Of a stretch of DNA of 64,000 bases, positions 1 through 11,305 are shown one piece after another. The position numbers and the translations under genes are program-made. Numbering within the stretch: the stretch's first letter is position 1; each line of letters begins with the position of its first letter. The stretch is taken from NCBI GenBank assembly GCA_032718475.1, contig JAUCBJ010007696.1:62001-126000 (forward strand). The letters are read 5' to 3'. The notes under the pieces were generated by a model. It saw nothing but the letters and a program-made list of their open reading frames with translations. It made no database searches and was not told the DNA's origin. This DNA is from Nemertoderma westbladi (taxonomy: Eukaryota > Xenacoelomorpha > Nemertodermatida > Nemertodermatidae).

Positions 1-14
1 CGGTACTGCATAAC

Positions 15-2209
15 GGCTGCTCCATGCCATAAACCTAGTACCGGTACGGTAACTGAAATGTTTTGAAAATTGTGATTTTTCGCCCTACTGCCCTAAATGG
101 CGTTTTCGTGGGTGGGCATAGAATTCAGCTGGCACAATCTTAAAGCCGTATCTGCAACCGGTGCTGATATATTACTATCCAGCCAGCTATCTACTATGCA
201 ATTCGAACTAACAATTCATACCCATTTTCCTCACTCAAAACACAGCAACTGCAAAATAATGCTAGTTATTGAGTTACTCAGTTACTGGGCTGCCAGGCTG
301 CTGGGTTTTTAAAATGTATCAACTGAATGTAATCACTCGATTTTATTGTTGCAACGGTTGCAAAACCCAGTTTGTTGAAATATATGTTATATTCCCTTTC
401 CCAAAATGTAGCAACTGCAATGCTGCAATGGGTTGCAGTTACTAGGTTTTGGTAAGTAGTTACTGGATTTTGGGAGCACAATACACAGCAATATCTGAAT
501 TGTGGTGAAGGTACTACAGTCAGACAGTACTAGGTTTTGGAAAAGTTTTCCCTGTTTAAATTTTGCAGAGTTTGATTTCCCAATACCTAGTAACTGTTAA
601 GTTGCTGTTATTTTATTGTTCCAAAAATGTAATTCTAGAATGATTGAGTGGAGGGGTATTTAAATTGATCAATTAGTGTGATTTCATTATGTTCAGTTAT
701 TCATGGGTCGTACTAAATACTACAAAAAGCACAAAACAAGCACAAAAAAGCACAAAAAAGTAAAAAAAAAAGCACAAAAAAGTAAAAAAAAAAAAGCACA
801 AAAAAACATTCTCACATCAAGAGACATGGGGGGGGGGGCGAAAATATGAGAGATATTGTTACAGACACACCCCCCCCCCCCCCCCCCCCACATACGAAGG
901 TAACCCATACGCCTATATGATTGATTAATTTGCAACGTTCTGACCTACAGCAGTGGTTAAACCCAGGCAGGAACTGTGTTTCCAACAGACGCAGATATCG
1001 TAACCAAGGCAGTTCCGACCTAAGCGAGATTCTTGCAAGTATGACTATGACTAATATCATCATACTTGTCCTCAGACGTTATCAATCGCCCACTCGAGAG
1101 GTTCGGGAAGACCGTGATGTGATAATTGTACAGTATGTCGATTTATCGGTGAATAAAGGCATTCCAATAACAGAATAATCGCGATTTCGGTCAACACTGA
1201 CATATCCAGTTTACAAGCGCCTATGCTGCGTCGCTACATCTCCCACATCGCTACATCGTTACAAGTAATTAACCAGAACGCTGATAAGTTGACATAATGT
1301 GACAATAACAAAGTCTATTACAGTATTATAAGTTCTATCCTGATATTTGAATTGAACCATCTTTACATTCTGACATTAGCCTGATATTGCACTAGGGTGC
1401 TCATGGTAGGGCTGTACCTGTAAGTGCTCGTGCTGGTACTCACTCACTGGCAGCTATATGACATGAAAGAATACTGGACATGTGATTATCCTTCCGGTAG
1501 CCTAGACACTACTGCACTACATGATATTGCTTCTATCATCTGTTCTATTACAAGCTCAATAAACAGCTATCAGTTTGATTTTTTGTCCTTTTTTTTACTT
1601 TTTTGTGCTTTTTTGTGCTTTTTTTTTACCTTTTTTGTGCTTTTTTGTGCTTTTTTTTGTGCTTTTCTTGATTTTTTTGTGCTTTTTTGTGCTTGTTTTG
1701 TGCTTTTTGTAGTATTTAGTAGGACCCGTTATTCATTGCAGCATTGACCCTTGGACAAACTGCAAACTACTGCCACATTGAACTATAGGCCTACAGGAAA
1801 ATTCTCCGTGATGGCCTTCACATTAGTTTTGCAAGCCAAATTCGGATAAAAGTGGATTTTGTTTGGAAACCGATCTAAATGAAAGACCCTTGGATGAACA
1901 AACTACAAAAGAATATAGACGTCACTTATATATGGCATCTCTAGCTCACAATGAATATAGGCCTACCAAAGACACTAACAACTAACATCCAATCTAAACA
2001 AACTGCCGCTTACGTTATGGAAATGCAGAAGGTTCTGCAACTGCCCTACTGGGTATTGAAAATAAAAATAATTACACATTCAATAAGGATAGTTCTGGAA
2101 AACAAGACAGAACGAAATGCCAGCCCGCAAAAGCTAGAAAACCTTAACTGCGATTATTTCAGAACTAGACGGAAAGCACTTACTTACTAGGTTTTGGCAT
2201 GGAGCAGCC
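15..2209. mobile_element. Element bounded by 25-bp inverted repeats (copy 1)
   Basis: GGCTGCTCCATGCC plus an AAACCTAGTA block at 15-40 is the reverse complement of 2185-2209, with one extra base on the left. The sub-motif ctaggttttgg recurs at about 446 and 530. No target-site duplication is visible at the ends, so the element may be old or the repeats may be internal. It contains the Mutator-like element at 705-1727. No transposase is seen. The same structure recurs at 11306-13509. Confidence 0.55.
705..1727. mobile_element. Mutator-like non-autonomous element with 9-bp TSD (copy 1)
   Basis: Ends are GGGTCGTACTAAATACTAC and the reverse complement of GGGTCCTACTAAATACTAC, one mismatch in 19, and the inverted repeats continue as A-rich AAAAAAGCAC modules (about 720-805) mirrored by GTGCTTTTTT modules (about 1590-1710). 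Both ends are flanked by the direct repeat GTTATTCAT (696-704 and 1728-1736). A 9-bp duplication with long inverted repeats fits the Mutator/MULE superfamily. The 1023-bp interior has only short frames and no transposase motif. Confidence 0.8.
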
Positions 2210-4239
2210 GATTGGGCCTACGTATATACTGTTATAGTAGTTTGAGTAAGTTAGGCCCACGGGCTGACCGCCGGTAGTAAGAACAGAAGAATGTAGCGTA
2301 CTACCACACCGGCAACAGGAAACATACAATTAAGTAGAACCTGCGTCTGTGCGTTGATAGACATATTGTACTTAATCCAACCGGAGAGCTCTAGAGCTGT
2401 ACTGATATGATAATAATTATGAATAGTACATTTTCATTGGACGCTTAAAGGCTGTAAGGAGTGTAGTAAGGCTCACTCAATCGGTTCGTTAGGCCTACCG
2501 TAACACGTTCGTGGGGCCATCGTGCAGGATGAGGCTCAGTTATTAGATACAGATTAAAATTGAGCAATTCTATCCCAAAATCGGTACTTAAGAAATTTAA
2601 ATAAATAATTAAGAAAATTTAACCAAAACCAATAAGAATACATCAAAGAAGAGAAGAAAGACCCCCCCCCCCCCCCCACCCTCCTTCAAGCGCCCTTTTA
2701 ATCTGCACCACCCCAACCCACAAGGAGCATAGAGGATTAAAGGAAGGCAGATAAAGCAAGCTGACTTTACCTCTACACTATGTAGTGGATATGTCCTATT
2801 GATGTAATTACCTGTTGCCAAGTAGTGCTGAGGTGGTTGGACTATGGTTCCCAGCGCCAGTAGATATGCTAGGCAATATCAAGCATGCCAATGGATGGGG
2901 GAGCTGGACGTATAGAGACGGTGGCATTTTGATAACTTATTACGTTTAGATCAATTAAAAACACATTTCTTAAAGCAAATCTCTTGAACTAATTAAAAAC
3001 TATAATGGAATGGGTTATGGGAATACATTTATATAATTTTGAAGTATAATTATTTAAATCTTATATATACTAGAAAATAATTAATATCCTTTAAGAGGCA
3101 GGTTGAAATTGCTGATTTTACCCTAATCAACTTAATTAACTAATTAACTATATTTATTACCCTATTATTGAGTTATTTTCCCGGTTATTTAACCCGCGGG
3201 CAGGAAACAACCCGAGGGCGAAGCCCGAGGGTGTTCCTGCCCAAGGGTTAAATAACCGGGAAAATAACTCAATAATAGGGTAATAAGTGTGTTATTCCCC
3301 ATTATCTTCACTCACCTACGAGTAATTTTTTGCTAAGGATTCAAACATTTCTAAAAGGGTTTTGTTTGGGGGGAGTTGATTAAAAATGGGGCGTGGTATT
3401 TTTGGGGGGAAATAACTATGCATATATATTCTTATCACTATTTTGTTCAACATATTCAACGAATATGACTTATGGTAGACATTATTTCAGTAATCTTATT
3501 TTATGTCTATTATTTCAGTCATTTTTAATGCTTTCTTATGTGGCCTTTCTACAGTAGAGCAATAAATTTATTAAATTATGTATTTATATAGTAGGTGACA
3601 GCGTAAATGTTATAGCTCTATTTCTCAGATTTATTTCCCAGCTACAGATAAGGGGACTTTCGACGGAATAAAAGCGGGGTTGTAACAAGGGCGCATTTTT
3701 GCTTGCATCCGTAAATGATAGCTAAATGAGTACTGGCTTATCCACTGGGGAGTATAGTTCGAGGGGGCCCGCAATGGAAATAAGTCGCCTGACTTTGCAG
3801 GTAATCCCTGGCCTAACGGCCGAATAAAAATTTTCACTTTTTTTACTTTTGTGCCGATCCAGGGTAAAATCGACGCAGATAACAGCTGATCACTCCTAAA
3901 AATACAACTGTAACCTTTTCTATTGTCTTTAATTTATTGTTTTGGTTAGAATAATGTGCAATTGTAACACGCTCATTTCCCTTAATTTTTAATTTAACAT
4001 TAAGACGAAATATGAATTCGCCGAGATGGGTCAAATTTCACTGTTTTAAATAATTCCTGCTCTCGAGTAGTGCTCAGATAATGTTATTCAATTAGATACT
4101 GTAGTATACTGTACCTAGAAATTAAGTGCACATTAAGGTATCAAATACTTTAACTATAACTGTGACTGCGGTGTAGTACTTTTGTTATTACAGTTTTACA
4201 GATTGGGGACTGACTCTTGACGCAGACAATATTAATCCG

Positions 4240-4800
4240 CGTAGCACTACATTTTTATTCCATAAATCATGTTTACCATGGCAACATTGTAGAGTTCTAG
4301 AACACAATATAAATATTATACACTATTCTAGAACGTAAATAAAATTAAAAATATAACGTTCTAGAACATATAGCTAGTTATTTTTCAATTTTAAAATAGC
4401 TAGAAATTTAAAAAAAATATAAAAAACTTTTTATTAATGTTTGGTACTGTAGTTTGGAAATTTTCAATATTCATTTAAATGTAATTTGAAATTTCTTAAA
4501 AAACTTTTTTTAATCTACTAGCTATTTTAATTAAAAAAAACTAGCTACCGGTATGTTAGAAATATACCAATTTTCAATATTCATTTATATGTATTCAGAA
4601 ATTAATTTAAATACAATTATATTTAATTTACTAGCTATTTTTCAATTAATAAAAACTAGCTATATGTTCTAGAACGTAATATATTTTATTTTATTTATGT
4701 TCTAGAATAGTATATAATACGTTTCATTTGTTCTACAACTCTTTAACGTTGCCATAGTAACAATGATATATGTTTTAAAAATGTAGTGCTATAAGAAACT
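4240..4800. repeat. Long fold-back inside the 2.25-kb insertion
   Basis: Two arms of roughly 250 bp are imperfect inverted copies. Left: gtagcactacattttt, accatggcaacattgta, gttctagaac. Right: gttctagaa, acgttgccatagtaaca, aaaatgtagtgctat. The recurring GTTCTAGAAC palindromes and tagctag motifs lie in the arms. This resembles a nested fold-back MITE. A related motif set occurs at 8636-8950. Confidence 0.7.
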
Positions 4801-4884
4801 CTAGTCAAAACGGTATTCCTTCTAGAATAATATTTTTTCAAAAGGAACTACAGTATAAAACATTTAAATTATATATAAAAATTA

Positions 4885-5065
4885 ACAAATGCTACGATAA
4901 AAAATTTATAGGGGAAAGTAGGAGAACGGAACCAGTAGCGTCGAAAATAATAGCTATGCTTATCTAAAACTTAGCTACCATAAAATTCAGTTGCTTGAAT
5001 ATGAAAGGGACATTTGATCATTGAAGGAATTTCTAGAACTCTCCTCATATTATCAGGTCTCAATC
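4885..5065. repeat. Dispersed repeat, copy 1
   Basis: Shares an ordered series of motifs with 8985-9190: atttatagggg/ga aagtagg, agctaccataaaatt, and gaactctcc-cat. It follows a GTTCTAGAAC fold-back in both places, so fold-back plus this tail probably form one repeat family. Confidence 0.55.
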
Positions 5066-5414
5066 TTTAAAATCGGTTCCAGATTTACTATACCTCACTA
5101 CCATCCACGTATGCAAGGCCTCTGTACATTACTGTCGCTGTCTTACGGGATCATCTGCTGACAACTCTGTAATAAGTTCTAAACAAAGTGGTTGTGAATT
5201 GTAACCATGGTAGCTAGTGGATGGAACCTATTAAGATGCGAATATTTTATATTTTATTATTATATTCTAATTGATTGGCTGTAACTAAGCTACCAAAAGC
5301 GGGATAGGATTAATAACTGGTTATTTTCCCTAGGGCGAATTCGGATATTTTTTTACATAGCCCACCATTGTATTGTTATTTTAAACAGTTTGTAATGGGG
5401 AATAACTGCTATTA

Positions 5415-5600
5415 TCTTAGCTTCTCGAAGGCCACACGGAAATTCAACTTGGAAAATTTCTAAACTTTGGCCAGACTACATGTGTACCAAGTTTGGTTAA
5501 ATTTCATTAACATTTGGCTGAGTTATTAACGTTTAAAATTTGGACACAACAGATCAACAGAACACGTTCGTGGGGACTTCGCGCAGCACGAGGCTCAGAT
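5415..5600. repeat. Dispersed repeat family R1, copy 1
   Basis: Motif series gaaggcc, aattcaacttggaaaatttc, taaactttgg, accaagtttggttaaattt, attaacgtt and acagatca, ending in a cacgttcgtgggg / gcacgaggctc block. The same series is seen at 14460-14644 (duplicate) and, diverged, at 15943-16110. Confidence 0.65.
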
Positions 5601-5634
5601 ATGAGACACAAATTTAAATTTAGAATATAATAAA

Positions 5635-6110
5635 GCAGTACTCGGTACTCGTCTTCATTGTAAGCCTTGTTGCGCTCGTCCTTATTTGTATTTAAATTTT
5701 TTTCCTAAACGCAGACTTGCGATCTTTATAACTATCGATGCGTTCAATAGCGAAGCCATGTGTTTTATAGGAGTATAGTCCTGTAGTCATCGCAGTACTC
5801 GTCTTCATTATAATCCTCGTTGTGCTCGTCCTCATTTGTATTTAAATATATTTCCTAAATGCATACTTGTGATCTTTATAACTATCGATGCGTTTAATAT
5901 GCGAAGCCAGGTGTTTTATATGAGTATAGTCAACGCAGTACTCGTCTTCAGAATAATCCCCGTTGTGCTCATCCTGATTTGTATTTAAATATATTTCCTA
6001 AACGCAGACTGGCGATCTTTATAACTATCGATGCGTTCAGTATGCGAAGCCTGGTCTTTTATAGGAGTATAGTCAACGCAGTACTCGTCTTCATTACTGC
6101 CAGCCGGAAA
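5635..6110. repeat. 143-bp tandem repeat, about three units (copy 1)
   Basis: gcagtactcgtcttca starts at about 5635 (with a 7-bp internal repeat), 5792, 5935 and 6078, a period of 143 bp for the last three. Each unit contains tatttaaat, actatcgatgcgtt, gcgaagcc and ttttata-gagtatagtc. Short open frames here are by-products. Confidence 0.85.
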
Positions 6111-7500
6111 CTCGGAGCAATAGGCCTACTGCTTGTACAATGCGTGTCAATTTCAACACCGCCAGGCACTGGGTGATGGCAGAGTGAGATTAAAAAACCG
6201 AATTATTTCATCCTCGGTTACGGTTAGTCCAGTTTGCCCGTAGCGGCAGCGATACCGAAAGTCAAGGTAACAGACAGAGGCGGCCTTGGTCTGTTGGTGG
6301 TGAGTTCAGGAGTTGTTTGATTTCAATTCCAACACTTTTCTGGGCAGCTGGGTAGACTCTGGTGGTAGTGGGTACCTGAACTAAGAATGCCAGTAGTGCG
6401 GTAGTTCTGTAGTTAGCAGTTGCTTTGCTACCAGTCCGGTTCTATAGTCTGACAGTCGTAGGAGTAGGCAGGCAGGGCGGTACGGCGCCAACGGCAGAAC
6501 GGACCCTCTAAACTAATTCAGGACCGCAGTCCAGCAGTCCGCACTACAGTGCATGGCTAATTAGGGCCTACAGAATTTGGCCTGTCCTGTACCAGTATAC
6601 TGGTATATACCGGTACGTGATCTATAATCACTGCACCGGTACCGCGGTACCAGTCAGCCAGTACCGTAAAACACCGAACACAGTATGGTATTGCAGTATT
6701 GTCTGATTGCAGGATTCCTGATTCAGGGATTGAGTATAGTACCGGTACAGGCAGACAGGCCACAATGGTATTACTGTAATTTCGTAATTTGCCAGAAACC
6801 CAGCTGATTTAGTCACCTAGCAACCCGCTGATGTCAAGCATTATAATTTTGGATAAATAAATTTATTATAACTGTAAGACAGTTGCACTGGTGCTGACAC
6901 AAATAAATCCAACATTAGCCGAAGCCAGTCTATGCGCGACCATTCACCCGCTGGATATACCCGGGAGACTGGATTCGGATGCTTTAATTTGATTGCAGTG
7001 CAGGCCTACCGTACTATTCGATTGATCGTTAATAAAATTCCTGACAAATATCATTCACTTTCGGGAAATATTAGCAGTTCCTTTAGGACGTGGCGCTCTA
7101 TCTATATAAACAGAGCTATGGCTCACACTAAACACAACGGAATGGATTATAAGTTACACATAAGGCGCATTCTTTAGGAGATGCTTTGTTACGCGGACAA
7201 GCACATACAGACTATTGCACACCGCTGCACACTGAATTGCCGATGGTCACTGATTTTAATCATATATAAAGAGAATAGCAACCGACATTTGTAGGGCCTA
7301 TAAAATAGCATTCAATTCACTACAAACCACGATAATATAAGTCGCAATTGCTATATGTAACCGGTCTCTCTAACCTTAGTGTATCAAGAAGATCGGGGTT
7401 TCTGATCGTTTATCATTATTCTCCAAATAACAATATGTAAACAACTGATACAAGTAATAACAAACAGTAAATAGCAGTAAATAATGTGCAATACAGCAGT
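6111..7500. other. Non-coding stretch, first segment end and unique sequence
   Basis: No gene is supported. 6590-6760 is rich in short palindromes built on accggtac. The duplicated segment ends at 6896. The rest is AT-rich with only short, unmatched open frames. Confidence 0.5.
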
Positions 7501-7573
7501 AGGTACCATACCGTACCGTACCGTACCGTACCATACCGTACCGTACCGTACCATACCGTACCGTACCGTACCG
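7501..7573. repeat. CCGTA pentanucleotide microsatellite
   Basis: About 14 tandem units of ccgta, with regular ccata interruptions every four units, giving a 20-bp higher-order period. Confidence 0.9.
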
Positions 7574-8370
7574 GTAACAGTTATGTGTTCTTATAATTAA
7601 AGCCGTTCTAATGTTGGAATAATTCAGAATAATTCCATAGCCGATGTTCCAGGCTCTGGAAAAACCAACACACTGAACCCTGTGAGCTGTTGCAGGTAGG
7701 TTTCAACACAAAGAAGAAAAGCTCTCATTGGCAGAGCTCCATATTCCACAGATTCCACGAATGTCTAAATGCCGAACTATTCGGGTTTTTGCAGCCCTTA
7801 GCCAACACACAGGATGAATCACTCTGCTTGGTTGACCTTGCTCTGGTTGGTTGATCGAACAGAACAAAGAGGCCATACGTACAGCAAATCAGCCAATCAG
7901 CCGGTAGCTTGCATCATTCGAGTTAGGGAGTTTTTCTTTAGAGTATTTGAGCGCATTTAGGGAAACTGGATTGCGAAGCAAAAGGGCCAGTTATATCCCA
8001 CAAAAGCTTTTACACATTGCTCTGTCCAGTATAGGTTGTTATAATGAGCCCTGGATTCGTAGTTGACACTTGGATTATATATCAGTGGAATTTTCCATTA
8101 ACCTTTACATTATATCGCCAATAAGGGAGATGCCTAACTTTAGGAATGTTGGTATTGGTCCGATGAAGAGGAGTTGGCTCATATGATGATTTGATTGGAT
8201 GCCCCTATATTGGACAGGTTGGAAATCATTACACAACGTATTTGGGACAGGTAGGAATAATAGAAAGCAGCATATAATGACGAGAGCAATATATGAGATA
8301 GAGGTTACACATTTAACCTGATAACAACCATTACGATCAGAGAAAACATGCCTCATATTAACAAACATCC
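7574..8370. other. Unassigned non-coding sequence
   Basis: Single-copy-looking sequence with no supported gene. A reverse 89-residue frame at 8105-8374 has no recognisable motif and is treated as chance. Confidence 0.4.
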
Positions 8371-8560
8371 CCACTCCCTATCACTATTCTACTACTAACA
8401 GTTAAACAAAACACCCCCCCCCCCCCCCCCCCCCCTATACTACTAACGTTAATAACCCCCACCCCTCACCCTCTATCACTATGTCTACTACTAACCATTA
8501 AACACCCCCCCCCCCCCTCACCCCACCACAAGGTCTACTACTAACCACTAACGGGTAGTT
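8371..8560. repeat. C-rich imperfect tandem repeat
   Basis: Three units of the pattern tatcactat-tctactactaac, taa, then a run of C (up to about 24). Poly-C tracts are long enough that their lengths may be unreliable in the assembly. Confidence 0.75.
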
Positions 8561-8635
8561 GTGCGTGGTTGAACCGCAGTGACTCATCCTCAGAGGATGT
8601 GGTGATTGGCGGGTTGACGCCTGTTGCATTATATA

Positions 8636-8950
8636 TTCATTTTTAAAAAAGTTATGTTCTAGAACAGATATGTTTTGTTATAGACTGATAGAACATTTTA
8701 TAGAAAAAAATCTGGATTGTATTTAAAAGGCATGGAATCGTTCTAAAACGTGTTTAAAATCAATATAAAAAATTGTGAAAAAAAAATATTGTGAATAAAT
8801 TTAAAATTTTGAAAATTTTTTTTATTGATTTTAAACACGTTTTAAAACGATTCCATGCGTTTTAAATAGAATCTAGATTTTTTTCGAAAAAATGTTCTAG
8901 AACCAAAAATATTCGTTCTAGAACATGATTTTTTCTTAAAATGAATAGCT
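8636..8950. repeat. Fold-back MITE-like element
   Basis: The left arm has attcatttttaa, gttctagaac, atggaatcg and attttaaacacgtttt-type motifs, mirrored in the right arm (ttgattttaaacacgtttta, cgattccatgcg, gttctagaac, aaaatgaat). It has the same GTTCTAGAAC signature as the fold-back at 4240-4800. Confidence 0.7.
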
Positions 8951-8984
8951 AACATGTTCTGGAACATTTTCTATACAAATAGTA

Positions 8985-9190
8985 ATAAAAACTACCTACT
9001 ACAAAATATTTATAGAGGGAAGTAGGTTGTCGGAATCAGTGTTGAAATTACTAGCTAAACCTACCTAAAACACTACAGCACTAGCTACCATAAAATTTAG
9101 TATTTTGCTTAACGAAGAAATTTCAATTACGACCGTTGACCAAATTGCAGCAAATGAAAATTTATAGAACTCTCCCCATATCAAAATAGT
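8985..9190. repeat. Dispersed repeat, copy 2
   Basis: Partner of 4885-5065 by shared ordered motifs (atttatagaggga, agtagg, agctaccataaaattta, gaactctcc). Confidence 0.55.
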
Positions 9191-9545
9191 GTAAAAACAC
9201 TGGCCTCTTTTTTTAAGGCCAAATCAACAACATGTTAGGCTGTATATATAGTAGGCAAGGACAACTATACTACGTAGTAGAGTTGTCCTTGATAGTACAG
9301 TAGTAGGCCATGATCAGACCGGCTTTATAACAGTCTGACAGTCCAGGAGTCAGACAGCGGCCACTCCTGCACTCGGTAGCTGCAGTGTAGCAGTCAGGCA
9401 GTAGCGTGTACTGTACAGGTGACAGGTGCAGAGGTGTACTGCTACTGCTGTACCGTACCGGCTGACCGGTGCATACCGTACATTATTTAAGTATTTATTT
9501 ACTGTTACTTCTGTCAGTCTGTCTGTACTTGTTCAATACTGCAAT
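9191..9545 (+). other. Upstream flank and probable 5' UTR of the SR gene
   Basis: No coding signal. It contains a local inverted repeat (ggacaactatac ... agttgtcctt, 9259-9288) and pyrimidine-rich sequence just before the ATG at 9546. No convincing TATA box or initiator can be placed, and the transcript start could lie outside the window. Confidence 0.35.
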
Positions 9546-9599
9546 ATGCCACGAATATACTGTGGTCATCTCCCTCCCGATGTCAGAGAAAGAGATCTA
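9546..9599 (+). CDS. SRSF4/5/6-like: SR splicing factor exon 1 (N-terminus of RRM1)
   Basis: The ATG at 9546 opens MPRIYCGHLPPDVRERDL, which matches the start of RRM1 in SRSF4/5/6 and B52: beta-1 strand with the RNP2-like RIYCGHL, then the family-typical RERD before helix 1. Eighteen codons fit the family alignment exactly if joined to DKTFRCFGRI of the next exon. The frame then runs on to a stop at 9663 without further resemblance. Oddity: no GT lies at the expected exon end (gatcta followed by cagtct). The nearest GTs are inside the exon at 9582 and two bases beyond it, and neither gives a good in-frame join. The end coordinate is therefore set by protein alignment, not by a splice signal. 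The product should be a nuclear pre-mRNA splicing regulator that binds exonic enhancers. The family is well supported; the exact exon end is not. Confidence 0.72.
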
Positions 9600-11213
9600 C
9601 AGTCTTGTTCACAATTAAAATCCATTCTTCAATCTCCATCAATCTTGGTCAATCTAGTCCCATAGAAAAATAATAGTTAGATTGATGAAATTGAACCTAC
9701 TTTCAACTTCTTCAATCCAGACTTTCTGTCTAGATTGATCAGATTTAACCGATTGAAAATGTAGAGCCGAAGTATCCCTCTGTGCAGAGATGCCATGGGT
9801 TAGTAGGGCAGGCTTATCCATACCTAAAGGAATAAAGAGCAGGGCGGCTAGGCGGGTAGACTAAGCTCAAAGAGCAGGGCGGCTACTTCAAACATCTATA
9901 GGCCAGGCTACTATTGGAATCCCGCAGAGCTTGAGAGTGATTGACAGGCACAGTAACAATACAGATGGTGTATGGTGACTTTCTGAATTGCAGTTTCAGT
10001 ACACCTGCCGTCTGCAGAAGTTATTGCCAAATTTCTCCTTTCCACTCCAACTCCATAAGTCAACATGGCATGGCCTTGTGTAACAAAGCCACTAATGAAA
10101 TGGGCCGCACTTTTGCCGCCTAGTTGAATTAATAACATGTTGCCCTGTCAAGCCAGGAATGCCTTTATAAATTTAATCAAGCTACAGTCATACTGATAAA
10201 TATTTTCCACTTTATATAAATAAACAAATTTAAAAGCAGAATCAATATTCTTAATTTTCTGAAACTAAAGAAACCGAATGTCCTAACATTCGTTTCTCAG
10301 TTAGTTTAACAGTTATGTCCTTGACGTCCAAACCTTTATTACTTTGTTTAACCGCTATATTCCACCATATTCGTTATATAGACTTGAGGCACCTGCTCCA
10401 ATGAACCTCCGCCGCCCGGCCGATCGCCCGCTGGCCGTAGCGATCAGGGCTAATTGGATTGCAGGGAGTAGGAAATGCCCCCCCCCCCCCCCCCCACGTT
10501 TGGCCGCCACGCTCAGTAGGCCCCTCGCTTAGACAATAGTCTATGCAGCAAGAGGAAATTGATAAGTACAGTAGGAAAGACTTGTCTTTTCTGTGGGCCG
10601 CATACCCGCATGTATAGATAGAGAGATGTGCAGATGTGAGTGTAGGAAGTAAAGTTAGGCATGGGCGGGGGTGGTTACATTAGGTAGGTTAAATATGATT
10701 TTCACTCAGCGCAGTTCGCACTAAAGCGTCTATCCCTATCGATTATGTTGCCATTTTTTGTTACTTGTTCGTTTCCCACCCTCCCTTGCAATCAATATTA
10801 AAACAGACCCCTGCGCCCCTGCGAATGTTTGATAGATTAATTGTTACCTATATATAATATTCAAACAAAAAATAATTGTTCTTGTTCATAATTAATTATA
10901 TTTATGGAATGATCTCTTTATTAGCTAGTCCAAATGTAATCAGTGAGTAAAACATTTAATTTGTAAAAGTTATAAATAATTATGCTTACTACATATACTT
11001 TATTTGCTTGCAAGTGCCCCATAATTATCTGATCCCTGCAATAATCTCTTTTAAACCAAGGCAACGGCTCTATTTTGGGGAGCCAACCATGTCCGCCTGT
11101 CAATCACTCAGTTGGCTAGAAACCTGCGGCGTCATGAAAGATATTTCCAGATTGATGAAATTGAGCAGATTGAACAGATTGAAGAATGGACTTTAATTGA
11201 GAACATAACTGTA
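9600..11213 (+). other. Intron between exons 1 and 2
   Basis: Non-coding. It holds a poly-C run at about 10479-10496 and no recognisable gene. The motif agattgatgaaattga occurs near both ends (about 9678 and 11150). Several short frames lack family resemblance. Confidence 0.5.
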
Positions 11214-11279
11214 GATAAAACCTTCCGTTGTTTTGGGAGGATTCGTGATATTATTGTAAAGAATGGATTTGCTTTTGTG
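11214..11279 (+). CDS. SRSF4/5/6-like: SR splicing factor exon 2 (middle of RRM1)
   Basis: The frame reads DKTFRCFGRIRDIIVKNGFAFV and stops at a strong donor, GTAAGT, at 11280-11285. It aligns without gaps to helix 1, beta-2 and the RNP1 strand of SRSF4/5/6 RRM1 (pattern FxxxGxI, then KNGxxFV). The open frame continues upstream to 11112 through a DEIEQIEQIEEW stretch that has no counterpart in the family, so the 5' edge is uncertain. The AG of ctgtag at 11213-11214 would start the exon at 11215 in phase 1, and several CAG sites between 11150 and 11181 would start it in phase 0 with about 10 extra residues. The exon lies only 26 bp upstream of the terminal repeat of the duplicated intronic segment. 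The 3' boundary is very secure. Confidence 0.8.
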
Positions 11280-11305
11280 GTAAGTCAGTACCGGTACTGC
11301 ATAAC

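Larger units (their letters stand above)
3150..5402. mobile_element. 2253-bp insertion with 5-bp TSD, absent from second copy
   Basis: taact at 3145-3149 is repeated at 5403-5407, and the second segment copy has a single taact (14447-14451) with otherwise continuous sequence: a clean filled/empty pair. The left end carries a near-perfect fold-back (about 3154-3287, arms around 55 bp, centre rich in CCCGAGGG). A GTTATTCCCC motif near 3291 is mirrored by the right end (ggggaataac). No coding region is recognised. The superfamily is unclear; a non-autonomous TIR or fold-back element is likely. Confidence 0.75.
1..6896. repeat. First copy of large duplicated segment
   Basis: Bases 1-3149 correspond to 11292-14451, and 5408-6896 to about 14452-15940, with near identity by eye. 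Differences are a few substitutions, small indels (for example near 85 and 137), homopolymer lengths and one 2253-bp insertion present only here. In the second copy the segment begins 12 bp after the start of the exon 2 donor site. The base before position 1 is therefore expected to be preceded by another copy of exon 2, just outside the window. The first copy ends at 6896, where it gives way to unique sequence. Confidence 0.93.

Noticed and set aside
720-1747. Phe/Cys-rich and Lys-rich small proteins
   Set aside because: Products of the A-rich and T-rich terminal modules and poly-G/C of a Mutator-like element, present identically in both duplicates.
7501-7573. Telomeric or centromeric repeat
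   Set aside because: The CCGTA unit is a short local microsatellite and is not a known telomere motif.
9546-9665. Complete 40-residue protein starting at the exon 1 ATG
   Set aside because: Only the first 18 residues match the SR family; the remainder is read-through into intron sequence.
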